Shown: piece by piece, positions 29,301 through 34,230 of the stretch
Layout: each line of letters begins with the position of its first letter
How positions within the stretch are numbered: the stretch's first letter is position 1
Assembly (NCBI RefSeq): GCF_014851805.1
Contig: NZ_JACVAK010000001.1
Location: forward strand, 62,001 to 126,000
Source: Pseudoxanthomonas sp. PXM02
GTDB taxonomy: Bacteria; Pseudomonadota; Gammaproteobacteria; Xanthomonadales; Xanthomonadaceae
Reading direction: 5' to 3'
Length of the DNA: 64,000 nucleotides
Program-made: the position numbers and the translations under genes
Notes under the pieces: model-generated
Databases searched by the model: none
The model's input: the letters and a program-made list of their open reading frames with translations, nothing else
What the model was told of the DNA's origin: nothing

Positions 29301-31464
29301 CGTAGTAGCTGCGGCTGACCGCACCAGTCGCGTCTACCGTGGCCTCCAGTCGGCCCTTGGCATCGTAGAAGAAGTACGTGCGCCCGCCGCCGGCGTCTTC
29401 GCTGGCACGCAGCTGGCCGGCGCTATCGTAATAGTTGAGCGTGGTACGGGTCTGGTTGCCACCCCCGCCGTTGCCGACCTCACTGACCGAGAGCAATCGC
29501 CCGGCCGCGTTGCGTGTCTCCGTGCGGGTCACGCCTGTATCGGTACTCGTGACGATCTGCTGGCCCGAATCAAGATAGGCGTAGCTGGTGTGGATCGTGC
29601 TCACGTCGGTGTCCGTGCTACCCACCTGGCGAACAGTGCTGCTCATCAAACGCCCCATGCCGTCGTAGGCATAGACCACTTGCTGGCTACCAGCCACCGC
29701 AGTACCCGTCAGCGTGCGACTGGTACCGCGCAGCGTGCTCTGCTGGCGCAGCAGGCCCTGGGCGTCGTAGGTGTAGCGGCTGATCGCAGTGGCTGCATCC
29801 AGCACGCCCCCGCCAGAGGCGTCGACCGTGGCGTAGTCGGTCCGCTGGCTCAGGCGACCCCAAGCATCGTAGCTGAGCTCGCTCAGCGTACTATTGGCCT
29901 TCTGTGTCGTGGTGGCCCAGGCCTGCAGGCTAGTCAGGTCGTACGCGCCGCTGTAGCTGGCACCCAAGTAATGGCGCAGGCTGCCCTGCTGACCGATGCC
30001 GTTGCCGCCTGTGGCGTAGGTAAACTCGCTGACGCTGCCCAGGGCATCGATCGCGAAGCGCAACCTGTCCTGTATGTCGTAGACGTAGCGCGTGGTCATG
30101 CCGCCAGTCGGCAGACTGGCGCCGGTGCGGTCCGGATCCACGCCGCTGTACTGGGTCACACTAAGCAGTTGATTGGTCGCACTCCAAGTGCGGCTGATTG
30201 CATTGCCCAGCGCATCCCACTCCCACGTCACGTTGCCCGCCGCGTCGTAGGCGTAGTCCACCTGCGCCAACACCGTGGCGCCACGCACGGTCTTTACCTG
30301 AGTCACATTGCCAGCCGCATCATACTGATAGGTCGTCACATCAGACTGGCCTGACAACGCCGGCGCAGTCAGGCTGGTCAGCTGGCCGGCCGCATCGAAG
30401 GCATATACCCAACTGCGGCCGAGACTGTCCGCCACCGTGGTGGTGCCGGTGCCATAGGTGTAAGTTTGCGTCTGGCCCACGCCATCGGCATCGTTGGCGT
30501 TGCCATCGCCACGTGTCAGGCTTTTGAGCCGCCCATCGGCGTGGTAGGTGAAGCTCACCAGCGTGCCATCGCTCTGCGTGACCGAAGCTAGGCGCAGGCT
30601 GGTGCCCTCGTAGCTGTACTGCGTGCGGAACAGCTTGCCGTTGTTGGCAGATGCCGTACTGTTCCACAGATTGTCGCCGCTGCGCGCGGTGGTGACGCTG
30701 GCCACCGTATCCGGGGTCAGATCCGTTACCACTGCGGCCAGCCGGCCGCTGACGTCGTACTCGTACCAGACCTGACTCTTGAGCGTGCCGTTCTCACGGG
30801 AGGCTATCGCGCTGAGGCGGCCGTTGCCGTCGTAACCGAACACCAGCGCATCGCCGGCAGTCGTGCCGTCCTCGCTCCGAATCTCGGCGATGCGGCCGTT
30901 GGCGTCATAGTCCACCAGCCAGGTCGTCGGCGTGGTGCCGTCGCTGCGCTGATCGCGAATGTAGGTGAGGCGCCCTTGTAGCAAGGGATCAGACACCTGC
31001 GCATAACCCTCTTCCCGCCGCGTGCTGCCCTCCACGTAGCGCCAGACCGTGCCGGTCCAGGTGAGCGTGTCGTGTGCACCATCGCCACCGGCGGACTGGT
31101 AGTTGTTGGCCGAGACGTAAGTGAAGTCCTGGTAGGACCCATCGCCGGTGTGTCGACGAATCACACTGCCGGCAGTGTTGAAGCTGCCGCTATGCATGGC
31201 CACCCGGCGCTCGAAGCCGGTGATCCACCCGTCGGCTCCACTGTCGGCAAGCTGCCCCCGGCTGTTGTAGGTCCGGTTCAGCCCTACGCTCAAGCCGCGG
31301 AACACCAGATGCTCGTCATTGCCCTGCCAGACCAGGTTGCCCGTGGCCACGTTCACGTACTGGGCATCGCGTCCTTGCCCCACCCCGGCCCCGCCTCCAT
31401 ACCCCAGCTGGCTCAGCGAGGTGTTGAACAGACCCAGGCCATTACCCGTGAACACTGCCGACAT
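14386..31464 (-). CDS. Giant RHS/YD-repeat polymorphic toxin with Ig-like block, LysM and WHH nuclease tip
   Basis: The single open frame encodes 5692 residues. In order: a short N-terminus without signal peptide or PAAR motif; a YD-repeat block (about 35-3090; many YDxxGRL units); 14 Ig-like (He_PIG/cadherin-like) repeats (about 3095-4450); a second YD block (about 4500-4845); a LysM-like domain (about 4861-4910; AGDTPRTIAQRVYGNGNLWY); a hydrophobic and Ala/Gly-rich stretch (about 4948-5045; MIIMLVVIIVVSYFTAG); a linker; and a C-terminal nuclease tip with TWHHDVVPGSMQLVPLGPHN (WHH at about 5655-5657). The last motif is the WHH class of the HNH/Endo VII superfamily. The canonical RHS core hallmark (DPxGxxG) before the tip was not seen. 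The ATG at 31464 has GGGGAG upstream. A SUKH gene follows. A contact or secreted competition toxin is likely; the delivery route is not evident. Confidence 0.9.
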   Translation of the reverse strand: MSAVFTGNGLGLFNTSLSQLGYGGGAGVGQGRDAQYVNVATGNLVWQGNDEHLVFRGLSVGLNRTYNSRGQLADSGADGWITGFERRVAMHSGSFNTAGSVIRRHTGDGSYQDFTYVSANNYQSAGGDGAHDTLTWTGTVWRYVEGSTRREEGYAQVSDPLLQGRLTYIRDQRSDGTTPTTWLVDYDANGRIAEIRSEDGTTAGDALVFGYDGNGRLSAIASRENGTLKSQVWYEYDVSGRLAAVVTDLTPDTVASVTTARSGDNLWNSTASANNGKLFRTQYSYEGTSLRLASVTQSDGTLVSFTYHADGRLKSLTRGDGNANDADGVGQTQTYTYGTGTTTVADSLGRSWVYAFDAAGQLTSLTAPALSGQSDVTTYQYDAAGNVTQVKTVRGATVLAQVDYAYDAAGNVTWEWDALGNAISRTWSATNQLLSVTQYSGVDPDRTGASLPTGGMTTRYVYDIQDRLRFAIDALGSVSEFTYATGGNGIGQQGSLRHYLGASYSGAYDLTSLQAWATTTQKANSTLSELSYDAWGRLSQRTDYATVDASGGGVLDAATAISRYTYDAQGLLRQQSTLRGTSRTLTGTAVAGSQQVVYAYDGMGRLMSSTVRQVGSTDTDVSTIHTSYAYLDSGQQIVTSTDTGVTRTETRNAAGRLLSVSEVGNGGGGNQTRTTLNYYDSAGQLRASEDAGGGRTYFFYDAKGRLEATVDATGAVSRSYYDGADRVVGTRRYANRLTTTAWLVSGQVVPTQVDSLGIVASNTSDRVTETNYDGAGRIATVTDGIASSAARTISTYTYDGAHRLLQVRTTDTVGTTATARLVRSFYDSAGRQIATLDAAGYLTEVQYDRAGRVQAQTRYATVSPSAQWASGTLAQLRPAANTLNDQTTRYYYDGRSNQTGVLDAQGYLTEWIFDEAGNARAERRYSNALTWASNDTLATLRSRAGSYREQRMAYNALGQVQTQTNAEGTVTRYTYDEAGRLVKTEVAQGTSEVREGHLRYNAFNELIGELSGEGALQVLPGMTEAQLDAVYAQHGVRHGYDVLGRRIESIDASGNRTWYFYDAVGRPSFTVRGVADSGNVANAQGEVTETRYNAFGQASETITYTGRINLATPGSRASAQAAISVLSYAAATDTRRQYTYTNRGQLASLLDAEGTTTEYSYDAFGQLREQIAAAGTAVAQTTQYRYDARGLQTRVIEGVGTALQRERTATYDAFGRLSTTTDARGAVRSLTYDRLGRQLAVSQTVSGRVEATTTVYDAYGQVTSQTDALGAVTTYVHDDTARSLTVTSPEGVVVSTLHNRHGQTVRVTDAVGYSEYTYNRDGQLTLTQRRASDGTLVTSQSDEYDVARGLLTATVDGSGRRTEFTYDAVGRVLRRIEDPAGTPLITQYQYDGQGRQLAVTDPSGRVVQYAYDREGRLKEVAQDPSGLNLRTQYTYDAAGRQVSVIEGAGTAAARTIQYGYDALGRRTSEVIDPGVGKLNLTIGYAYDSNDNVIRRTDANGTVTRYYYDDANRQIYSVGPLGAMTRNWYDAAGRVVATRSFVQPTNAATLTDSDTIAQLDARLTWGATDQGDYRVYDQDGRLHWSIGRNGEVRKSLYDAAGRLIGERAYAAKFYPDTTLLSKLLVGTAVPSEIAATQNDTRDQRTYRVLDAAGQARLLIDGLGNVRQMHYDAAGRLVGSIAFAQAAALTTALRTQLEAGTATQSSILAKVTPDAARDQVQYRVHDAAGRLRYTIDAIGAVRESLLDAAGNVVGERAYATPITVDATLRGKLQAGSATVAEVGGLLAASDVRNVEQYQVRDAAGRVRFTLNVLRDSSSTGTGLMTEFKYDETGRLIERIERETPISGATLDAQLPALRAGTASVTTLASWMSGTTRNTIWIYDAAGRARYTLQADTASTWTVSEQRYDAMGRVVADLAYAVTISSGTSRTVAGVAAAMTAAGGDTAAQHRVTRYVFDANGQLRFRMDDTGAVSELRYDGLGRMVESRQYPSSISPSTPASESAMTAAVNGQANVRVTQTAYDSAGQVVSVTDAAGETESYAYNGVGLRVQLTNKLGHVWTYVYDAAGRMVEQTSPAVTVATASITGTVSTSTRAIKTVITYDALGNVLSRTEDATGSQPRTTQYLYDSRGHQIRTIFPDAWQVNPATGQLVATGTAPTIEVTYDALGRAVVQKDVRGYYSYKVYDTLGRVSHEVDADGYVTTYGYNVFGEQTTLRRHAAKLNTAAIAGFTAGNALSLSQMTASAVVTDAANDRVLTTSYDRRGLKTQVIQSAITYVRTTGATASASPTTQFSYNAFGELARTSVLLDQAAGLWAHSWQYYDELGRATLSVDAEGYVTTSQYNALGELVQVREYARALSTATQAALTTTVPPAAPPAGEASIGYDRIISYTYDAMGRRASETALRRYGRADGSQGIRDVSTQWTYDAVGQVVITDLDGQQTRTSYDVLGRISAVQEAAQQRLANSAESQLLGTINVGLGTQSVYVQVSAYTAMAYDAFGNAVRVTRYANGLQSGQSAPVADAANDQVSVTMFDRQGRAVMSQDAQGQRVFMQYDAADHVVHSWYALSGNDGRDTTVHSYYSYDGAGRQLSSRTQRDGSSAPDQREAVRYNAFGEIVAKGDDDTAGATLQAQYQYDQAGNLVRSNAEGGAWRDYGYNLGGHQVRESHSVYTGSGNVTAVTRQITDRLGRTVQMVLPSHTDTVGQVNYLSQRVDRWGNVLDLVDPRGYQTTFQYNDRNQLVKQIQPLVKVVTNTETGTWQRPELSWSYDELGRLVASRDGNGNLTRYEYDNAGKQTKVIDANGSVTLTAYDALGRARITQNALGYLTFKEYDRLDRVTAHGDYLPASSGNTRTRKVLESYVLNQNGQRLQSTNAMGQTYKYDYDSRGSLIRSQTPMNVVMEYGYDLGGRRSLERYALDHKDGVDRDGETVRRNEQTWDYDYFGRLIDRNDLSGRDYNFTYDTASGQLVTETSQATNDIHDEDPLYVPDTRVLNRTTTYYANGLVKQIQEVGGGTYTYAYDQAGNRILEQALVSDSRGKTFNLRTQIVYDSHNRLQRVVQDDLATGQRAFELTYDYDAAGNRTHVVARTGYGENTLPITVLDAAPEVIGLPPARGIRTGVASEFRVRLTDLFRDPEGKPLTITAQQIVSGNATALPGWLSYSVDANTGEAVFVSSNASIAGTYSIRLTASDGTSTAAVTFNLTVGSNTAPGSNPTAPTQVPVRIGTAWIGEFNVADYFQDADVGDVLTLSLIGISPAASWLTVETNPGQVRLSGNPLAAHAGTYAVTLRATDSSGATHTRVVNLVVSQNQTPQVVSTPAEQQAGIGRQFLLELPVSSVFLDPDGDPLALSATLANGGALPPWLNLSVIEASPRILRLEGVAPGTTTDGTRLSIRLIAQDPQGASVHAQFDLVLLNNLAPVLNQPLANQTAGRNASFSYQIPVAAFSDPEGYFLSYSASGMPSGVTFNAATRTFSGTPQTLGVHVITVTASDGQGGTRSSTFTLTVTNSAPIAPTIPAQNAVGGTAWSYLVPAFSDPNSDALTYAVSGMPGWMTFNAATRTLSGTPGPVGSWSVTVTATDSAGASATRTFTVTTPNSVPTAATIPTQTLYRNVAGNVSIASFFSDVNGDTLTFTATGLPAALGISAAGVISGASTAVLGNYTVTATASDGRGGTVSRTFTLAIANSAPVAPTIQNQTVTAGTAWSYQVPEFTDPNGDGLTYTVTGMPAWMSFNPATRTLSGTAGVVGAWTISVTARDPSNLTASRSFTVSTPNDNPTAVNIPTQTLYRNISGNFSIASYFSDINGDALTFTATGLPNGLSISSAGLVSGSTGVALGSYAVTVTANDGRGGTVAKAFTLTIGNTAPTAPTINNQTATAGTGWSFLIPAFTDLNGDTLTYTVSGLPTWMSFNAANRTLNGTPGPVGSWNITVTATDTAGAAATRTFTVSTPNVAPVLATSLGNHSVGRNQGWSYQIPLGTFSDVNGDALTYSVGTLPAGISYNSATRTLSGTPSVLGNHTITVTVVDGNGGTRSTTFTLSVVNTPPVYNGGLVDRSANRAGAVNWSLPGGSFSDVNGDGLSYTVWVERPGYWQSYEPFPGELDVRWVPAQWFPGSNYSLSFSGGAITGTAWPMVLESGTSMVQGQITHDYRVKVVANDGNGGTAEGIFSLHVNELPTGHVPNQSFKSGLPWSYQIPAFSDPNGDSLTYSVTGLPSGLSFNAGNRTISGTAATAGTYTVTVTANDGQGGVTAVSFTMTVQANTAPTAPSVSNQSATVGALFSYTVPSFTDPNGDVMTYTASGVPAGMAFNAGSRVISGTPSTAGTYTVTVTANDGRGGTTSVNFSITVNAAAPPNQAPYVNVAQNQTYYHFHSTNRYSVPSESFSVPVGAFVDPDNNPLTYTILQKPAWLSYSFVPGTGHVFQGVNNDSSPYNSHTIQIRATDPSGLSATLTLYVTSSYDYYDPWNPTDPMALPGGPVQMFSMASTPMEKSGTVSPASAMMQTTSTPTARTESSWYAYDKLNRVAVVNGDLDANGQVVISQYRNSHGFAYDAAGNQVARLQWSNGELTAIQQDYNLRGQLMLEHDQRLASAGPNGLPLWGGLGAVESRTYDEAGRVTEVRRAYPRDSWQWIRYADGSWFETNVGGWLKSIERTTYDADGRVLTVETKSRREYSSAQGQISQHQPLPEQEMEEAYLTELTKVSYTGSAELGYDAAGRVKGYSYLSRMAGSGGNYEHTYTYKYEGAGGYLEKTVAGVSDNTNYKSTTSTMTYDGAGRQIEISEHTNGITMDDRVRTFTYNGDGMIITRRDGTVTSSNVFQQRFNNAPATGTRLGQMNLRNVYANGQHVAGLDEAGRIDVLSRLTGFSNTGSGKTQIVAQAGDTPRTIAQRVYGNGNLWYLVAEANGLDNSPDGALVAGTSLTVPEAKTSSNDANTFKPYNPGEITGPTTPGLPYIEPPDKGCGTLGMIIMLVVIIVVSYFTAGAATAAMTSAAQAGGATMLASTATVTTVAGVTTTTASLTALGTAVSVAAGAAAGAAAGMAVGSAMGVASFSWRNVAQAGVSSLLTAGLANTSFMQGAMSLAGNSQFLRGAITEFASQVTSYAASRVAGTEANFSWRQVALAAVSSGAVSKVTPRVVSAFDFPAATERGQFMMDMAGGVIGRTATMHVGRKLGLGGDIDYGRLIADAFGNTIINSLSGNHRRWAEQESELLLTGQANAVSMLDEEQEGAYTDALISALEQRANDRFQAKFDRDQASWDLKQIQQELLSNPELSQPLTREERDRMFQEQQAEMARGGAIWNRSAQENDLSAWTTHAMNKQYGAAFRQLVVMPTPGLDSAVWRYYEYEPGHEAIAAVYEHDDIPLTDATTSEVIVRRLYRAGQTALETGINFVVQPILQGADLVRVGYGVGRDAFTGRHEQVMMWSSMGRAAEMGVSTKQLLHEFNPVYQVLVAQYEIRQAYSRGDYDAVASQIGGLAAGTVLGVATGKFGGARIAPGSLQGAASGAWNAGKVTWRAGKTMLATAFDGPTMGSWRAQIGAVGDLAGIRLPSSQAAVADVANTTRSSLAHLDELTASRVTRYAEAVNSNKRWAWSEIGEGIGRADRKLIRSAAEEAGLIPKIPVDPVTGAADFSSVLIRQERLPESHWALSDRRQFGYLDRLIGGRPFGTTWHHDVVPGSMQLVPLGPHNITNHVGGRTIWSIGPR
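16900..18000 (-). repeat. Second YD-repeat block of the RHS protein
   Basis: About 360 residues after the Ig-like block return to YD repeats (YDKLNRVAVVNGDLDANGQV, YDEAGRVTEVRRAYP, YDADGRVLTVETKS, YDGAGRQIEISEH) and end with LDEAGRIDVLSRL just before the LysM-like domain. It is probably the closing end of the RHS shell. Confidence 0.8.
18120..22180 (-). repeat. Fourteen tandem Ig-like (He_PIG/cadherin-like) repeats inside the RHS protein
   Basis: By inspection of the protein I count 14 units of about 85-130 residues sharing the pattern FsDpNGDxLTYxVxGLPxWMxFN, RTLSGTP, and a closing TVTAxDGxGG strand before the next N-x-AP. Asp-rich loops (DPNGD, DVNGD) suggest calcium binding. Units 5, 7 and 9 are alike (TAWSYxVPxFTDPNGD) and alternate with 6 and 8 (TQTLYRNxxGNxSIASxFSD), showing expansion by a two-unit duplication. 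Unit 11 is longer, with a Trp/Tyr-rich insertion. Confidence 0.85.
22200..31360 (-). repeat. Main YD-repeat (RHS shell) block
   Basis: About 3050 residues contain dozens of YDxxGRLxxxxx units (YDAAGRVVATRSF, YDGAGRIATVTDG, YDAFGRLSTTTDARG). At DNA level these give the recurrent minus-strand TAYGAY-GGC signal. YD repeats form the hollow beta-barrel that encloses toxins in RHS and Tc proteins. The block is unusually long compared with the roughly 1000-1500 residues of ordinary RHS shells. Confidence 0.9.
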
Positions 31465-31850
31465 ACCCGAACTCCCCGATCGCCCCCGCCTCCTCCATGG
31501 ACGCTGTCAGGGCCTATCACTCCAAGTCCCGGGAAGTGGGAGAAGGTTTAGGGGGCAGGAACCGTCTGAGCCAGCTCGGACCCTAGTCACCGGGTCACGG
31601 ATCTACGGGAGACCTCTGGAAGTGGGTTTCGAACACTCCTCAGGTCCGCCACCATCGCGCGCGCACAGCCTCTCCGGGCGAGACATCGGGACTACCAGCA
31701 AGGGATGAGCCAGGGTCTGCAGCCGCCTTCGGCTTCGCTTGCCCGCCAGGACGGGCGGCGCTTGGCAGGTACCTATATATTTATCGCCTGCCAGACCGCG
31801 GGCCGCTCAGTTCTGCGAGCTATCGCCCGAGCGTGCGGGCACTTGGTCCG
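31465..31850. other. Intergenic region upstream of the RHS gene
   Basis: These 386 bases hold no supported gene. They must contain the promoter of the RHS gene, but no convincing -35/-10 pair was identified. An AT-rich island (CTATATATTTATCG, 31773-31786) lies between the arms of a perfect 7-bp inverted repeat TGGCAGG/CCTGCCA (31763-31793), the most promoter- or operator-like site here. A GCCCG/CGGGC repeat (about 31741-31757) is beside it. Confidence 0.4.
31763..31793. promoter_or_regulatory. Inverted repeat flanking an AT-rich core upstream of RHS gene
   Basis: TGGCAGG at 31763-31769 and CCTGCCA at 31787-31793 are perfect complements separated by 17 bases that are nearly all A/T. In this GC-rich DNA it stands out. 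It could be an operator around the -10 region of a distal RHS promoter or a 3' signal of the fructokinase gene. Confidence 0.35.
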
Positions 31851-32831
31851 TCACAGCAGCACACCAACCTCTTCAAAGCTCGGCATCGCAGCAAACGCGC
31901 CTTTGCGCGTGACGGCCAACGCGCCTACTGCTGAGCCGAAACGAATGGCGGAAACGATGTTGCCGTCATTCGCGACAAACCCGGCGAACCCATCGCGAGG
32001 TCCGCTCTGCCGGGTGATGTTGAAGAGCATTCCGCCGACAAACGCATCGCCTGCCGCCGTGGTGTCCAGTGCGGTGACCTGGAACGTCTCGACCGACCCG
32101 TGCGCCGCACGCGTGTACCAATGGATGGGCTTGGCGCCGTCCGTGATCACGAGCAGTTGCGCCCGGTGCTGCCAGAGGCGTGCCATGACCGCGTCTTCTC
32201 CACCCAAGGGGCCGGCCAGATACTCGAGCTCTTCGCGCGACAGCTTCACGAGGTCCGCCTCGGCAAGTGCTTGCCACAGCCGCGGTGAAGGATCCTCGCC
32301 ATGCGGCCACAACGCCGGACGCAGGTTCAGATCGATGCTGACGACGGCCCCACCGGCGCGCGCGAGACGCATGCCTTCGTAGGTCGCTTCGGCAATGGCG
32401 GCCTCGGTCAGACTGTTCGAGCAGACGTGGAAAACGCCCGTTCCTTCGAAGCACGCCGGCGTGAAGTCCCCCGCGCGAAACAGCAGATCAGCCGCCGGCG
32501 GACGGTAGAAACTGAAACTGCGCTCGCCCTGCTCGTCCAGCGCCACGAACGCCAGCGCCGTCTTCGCCTCGTCCGTCCGCACGATGCAATCCGTGGCGAC
32601 GCCGGCCGATGCCAGGCTGTCGAACAGGAAGTCGCCGAACATGTCGTTGCCCAGCATGCCGGCGAAATGGACGTCGGCACCCAGTCGGGCCGCTGCCACC
32701 GCGACGTTGGCAGGAGCGCCGCCGGCGTACTGCAGGAAATTGCGCGGCGCATCGGGAGTCGCCGGCGGTTGCGCCAGCATGTCGATCAATGCTTCGCCGA
32801 AGCAGACGATCTTGCGTGCCGGAGGGCTCAT
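31851..32831 (-). CDS. PfkB-family fructokinase
   Basis: The 326-residue product is a ribokinase-type sugar kinase. It has the N-terminal GEALIDML, the substrate motif FLQYAGGAPANVAVAAARLG (about 32-51), and the C-terminal anion-hole/catalytic motif LDTTAAGDAFVGGML (about 255-269, Asp in AGDAF as base). Sequence and length match bacterial fructokinases. In this locus it would phosphorylate fructose made from mannose by the AGE-family isomerase (43572-44852), giving fructose-6-phosphate. The ATG at 32831 has GGGAG ten bases upstream. It lies 169 bases after the LacI gene and may have its own promoter. Confidence 0.9.
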   Translation of the reverse strand: MSPPARKIVCFGEALIDMLAQPPATPDAPRNFLQYAGGAPANVAVAAARLGADVHFAGMLGNDMFGDFLFDSLASAGVATDCIVRTDEAKTALAFVALDEQGERSFSFYRPPAADLLFRAGDFTPACFEGTGVFHVCSNSLTEAAIAEATYEGMRLARAGGAVVSIDLNLRPALWPHGEDPSPRLWQALAEADLVKLSREELEYLAGPLGGEDAVMARLWQHRAQLLVITDGAKPIHWYTRAAHGSVETFQVTALDTTAAGDAFVGGMLFNITRQSGPRDGFAGFVANDGNIVSAIRFGSAVGALAVTRKGAFAAMPSFEEVGVLL

Positions 32832-33000
32832 GCGGCGCTCCCTGACAGGGGCGCCGAGGTTCGCGCGCGAGCAGGAGATGAAGCGTTTGAAGCGATCTGG
32901 TTCATGGGGAGTACGACGAAGGAAAGGAAAACAGGGCGCAGCACCAATCGCGCGGTGTCGCTTAGTGCGAAGGCAGGGAACGTGTGCGGCATCGCAGACA

Positions 33001-34155
33001 TCACTTCAGGCGTGCCCCGCTGCTCTCGCGGATCGACAGTGTCACCGGTGCGATGGTCCTTTGAGGTGATGCACCAGCGTCCAGTTGCTTGAGGACGAGC
33101 TGTGCCGCCTGGCGTCCACGTTCGCGCGGCTCGGCGGCCAGTGTCGTCAGCGGCGGCGTGGTCACGGCCGCTTCGGGAATGTCGTCGAATCCGGTGACCG
33201 CAAAGCCTTTGCCCGGTTGGATGCCGCGGGCCAGAAGCCCCAGCATCAGGCCCAGCGCGACCGTATCGTTGTAGCAGACCGCAGCGGTCGGCGGCGCATG
33301 ATCGTTGTCACCAAACAGCTCACCCGTACGTGCGGCCGCTTCCAGGCGGTTGGGTGCCGATTCGATCAGCCACGTGGGGTCGACGGGCAGTCCTGCCTTC
33401 TTCATCGCCTGCGCATGCCCTGCTCGCCGCTGGCGGCATGAACTCGAGTCGGCGTGCCCCCCATAAAACGCAATGCGTCGATGGCCGAGGGAAATCAGAT
33501 GTTCGGTAGCGAGCTGGGCGCCGTGCTGGTTGTCCAGGCCAAGGAAACCCCAATCGTCGGCACCGGTCAGTTCGCGATTGAAGAGCAACACGTTTGCGCG
33601 CGCGTCCAGCACCTTGTGCAGTTGGGCGGCATCGCTGCCCTCGGCGGGCGACAGGATCACACCTGCCGGCGTGTGCTCCATCAGGGAGGTCAGCACCGCC
33701 TGCTGCCGTTCGGGCGATTCGCCCGTGCTGCCCAGCAGGGTGACGAAGCCTCTGTCGCCGAGCGCCTCATCGACACCGGCCGCGAATTCGGCAAAGAACG
33801 GATTGGCCAGGTCATTGATGACCAGCGCGACACTGGATGACGTGCGTCGCCGCAGATTGGCCGCGCCGCGGTTGTAGACGTAGCGCTGCCGCTTGAGTTC
33901 GGCCTCTACCCTCGCCCGCGTATCCGCATGCACGAGCGGACTGCCGCGCAGGACCAGGGATACCGTGGCGCGCGAGACGCCGATGGCGTTGGCGATGTCG
34001 GTGACCGTAACCACACGCTGCGGATCCCGGCCGCGATCGGCGCCAGCCGGCTTGCCTGCCTTGGAACCTGGCACCGCATTCGCCTTCCTGGCCACCTTTG
34101 GTGTGGCTTTGGGCGCACGTGCGGTCTCCGGCCGGGGCGGGCGTTTCGGACTCAT
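33001..34155 (-). CDS. LacI-family transcription regulator of the mannoside locus
   Basis: The regulator has 384 residues from the ATG at 34155. A basic Pro/Lys/Ala-rich extension of about 45 residues precedes the helix-turn-helix VTVTDIANAIGVSRATVSLV, with the hinge-helix region YNRGAANLRR. The periplasmic-binding-like sensor domain follows (VALVINDLANPFFAEFAAGV, LISLGHRRIAFYGG, AVTGFDDIPEA). The long N-terminal extension is unusual for LacI proteins. A perfect palindrome ATGGATCGATCCAT abuts the start codon (34156-34169), and the same core recurs at five other promoter sites in the locus, so it is the likely local repressor and autoregulator. The effector is unknown; mannose or a mannoside is a guess. 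Confidence 0.9.
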   Translation of the reverse strand: MSPKRPPRPETARAPKATPKVARKANAVPGSKAGKPAGADRGRDPQRVVTVTDIANAIGVSRATVSLVLRGSPLVHADTRARVEAELKRQRYVYNRGAANLRRRTSSSVALVINDLANPFFAEFAAGVDEALGDRGFVTLLGSTGESPERQQAVLTSLMEHTPAGVILSPAEGSDAAQLHKVLDARANVLLFNRELTGADDWGFLGLDNQHGAQLATEHLISLGHRRIAFYGGHADSSSCRQRRAGHAQAMKKAGLPVDPTWLIESAPNRLEAAARTGELFGDNDHAPPTAAVCYNDTVALGLMLGLLARGIQPGKGFAVTGFDDIPEAAVTTPPLTTLAAEPRERGRQAAQLVLKQLDAGASPQRTIAPVTLSIRESSGARLK

Positions 34156-34169
34156 ATGGATCGATCCAT
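34156..34169. promoter_or_regulatory. Putative LacI operator at the regulator gene (site A)
   Basis: A perfect 14-bp palindrome ATGGATCGATCCAT lies immediately upstream of the lacI-type start codon. It shares the GATCGATC core with sites at 39974, 40085, 47639, 47798 and 52997. Binding here would occlude translation initiation and transcription of the regulator gene. Confidence 0.65.
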
Positions 34170-34230
34170 TGCGATGGTGCGCCCAGCGTAAACCATCACG
34201 CCGACCTCCATGCGCTCGCAACGCGACAAC

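Noticed and set aside
28474-30354. A 626-codon plus-strand open frame and other long open frames opposite the RHS gene
   Set aside because: They are antisense to YD repeats. The repeated, stop-poor GC-rich codons of the minus-strand gene create long mirror frames; their translations lack any family motif and are His/Arg/Val-rich in a composition typical of shadows.
32832-33000. A half-site AGCGATCTGG before the fructokinase gene as a seventh LacI operator
   Set aside because: It lacks the palindromic partner half and the flanking TT/AA; too weak to call.
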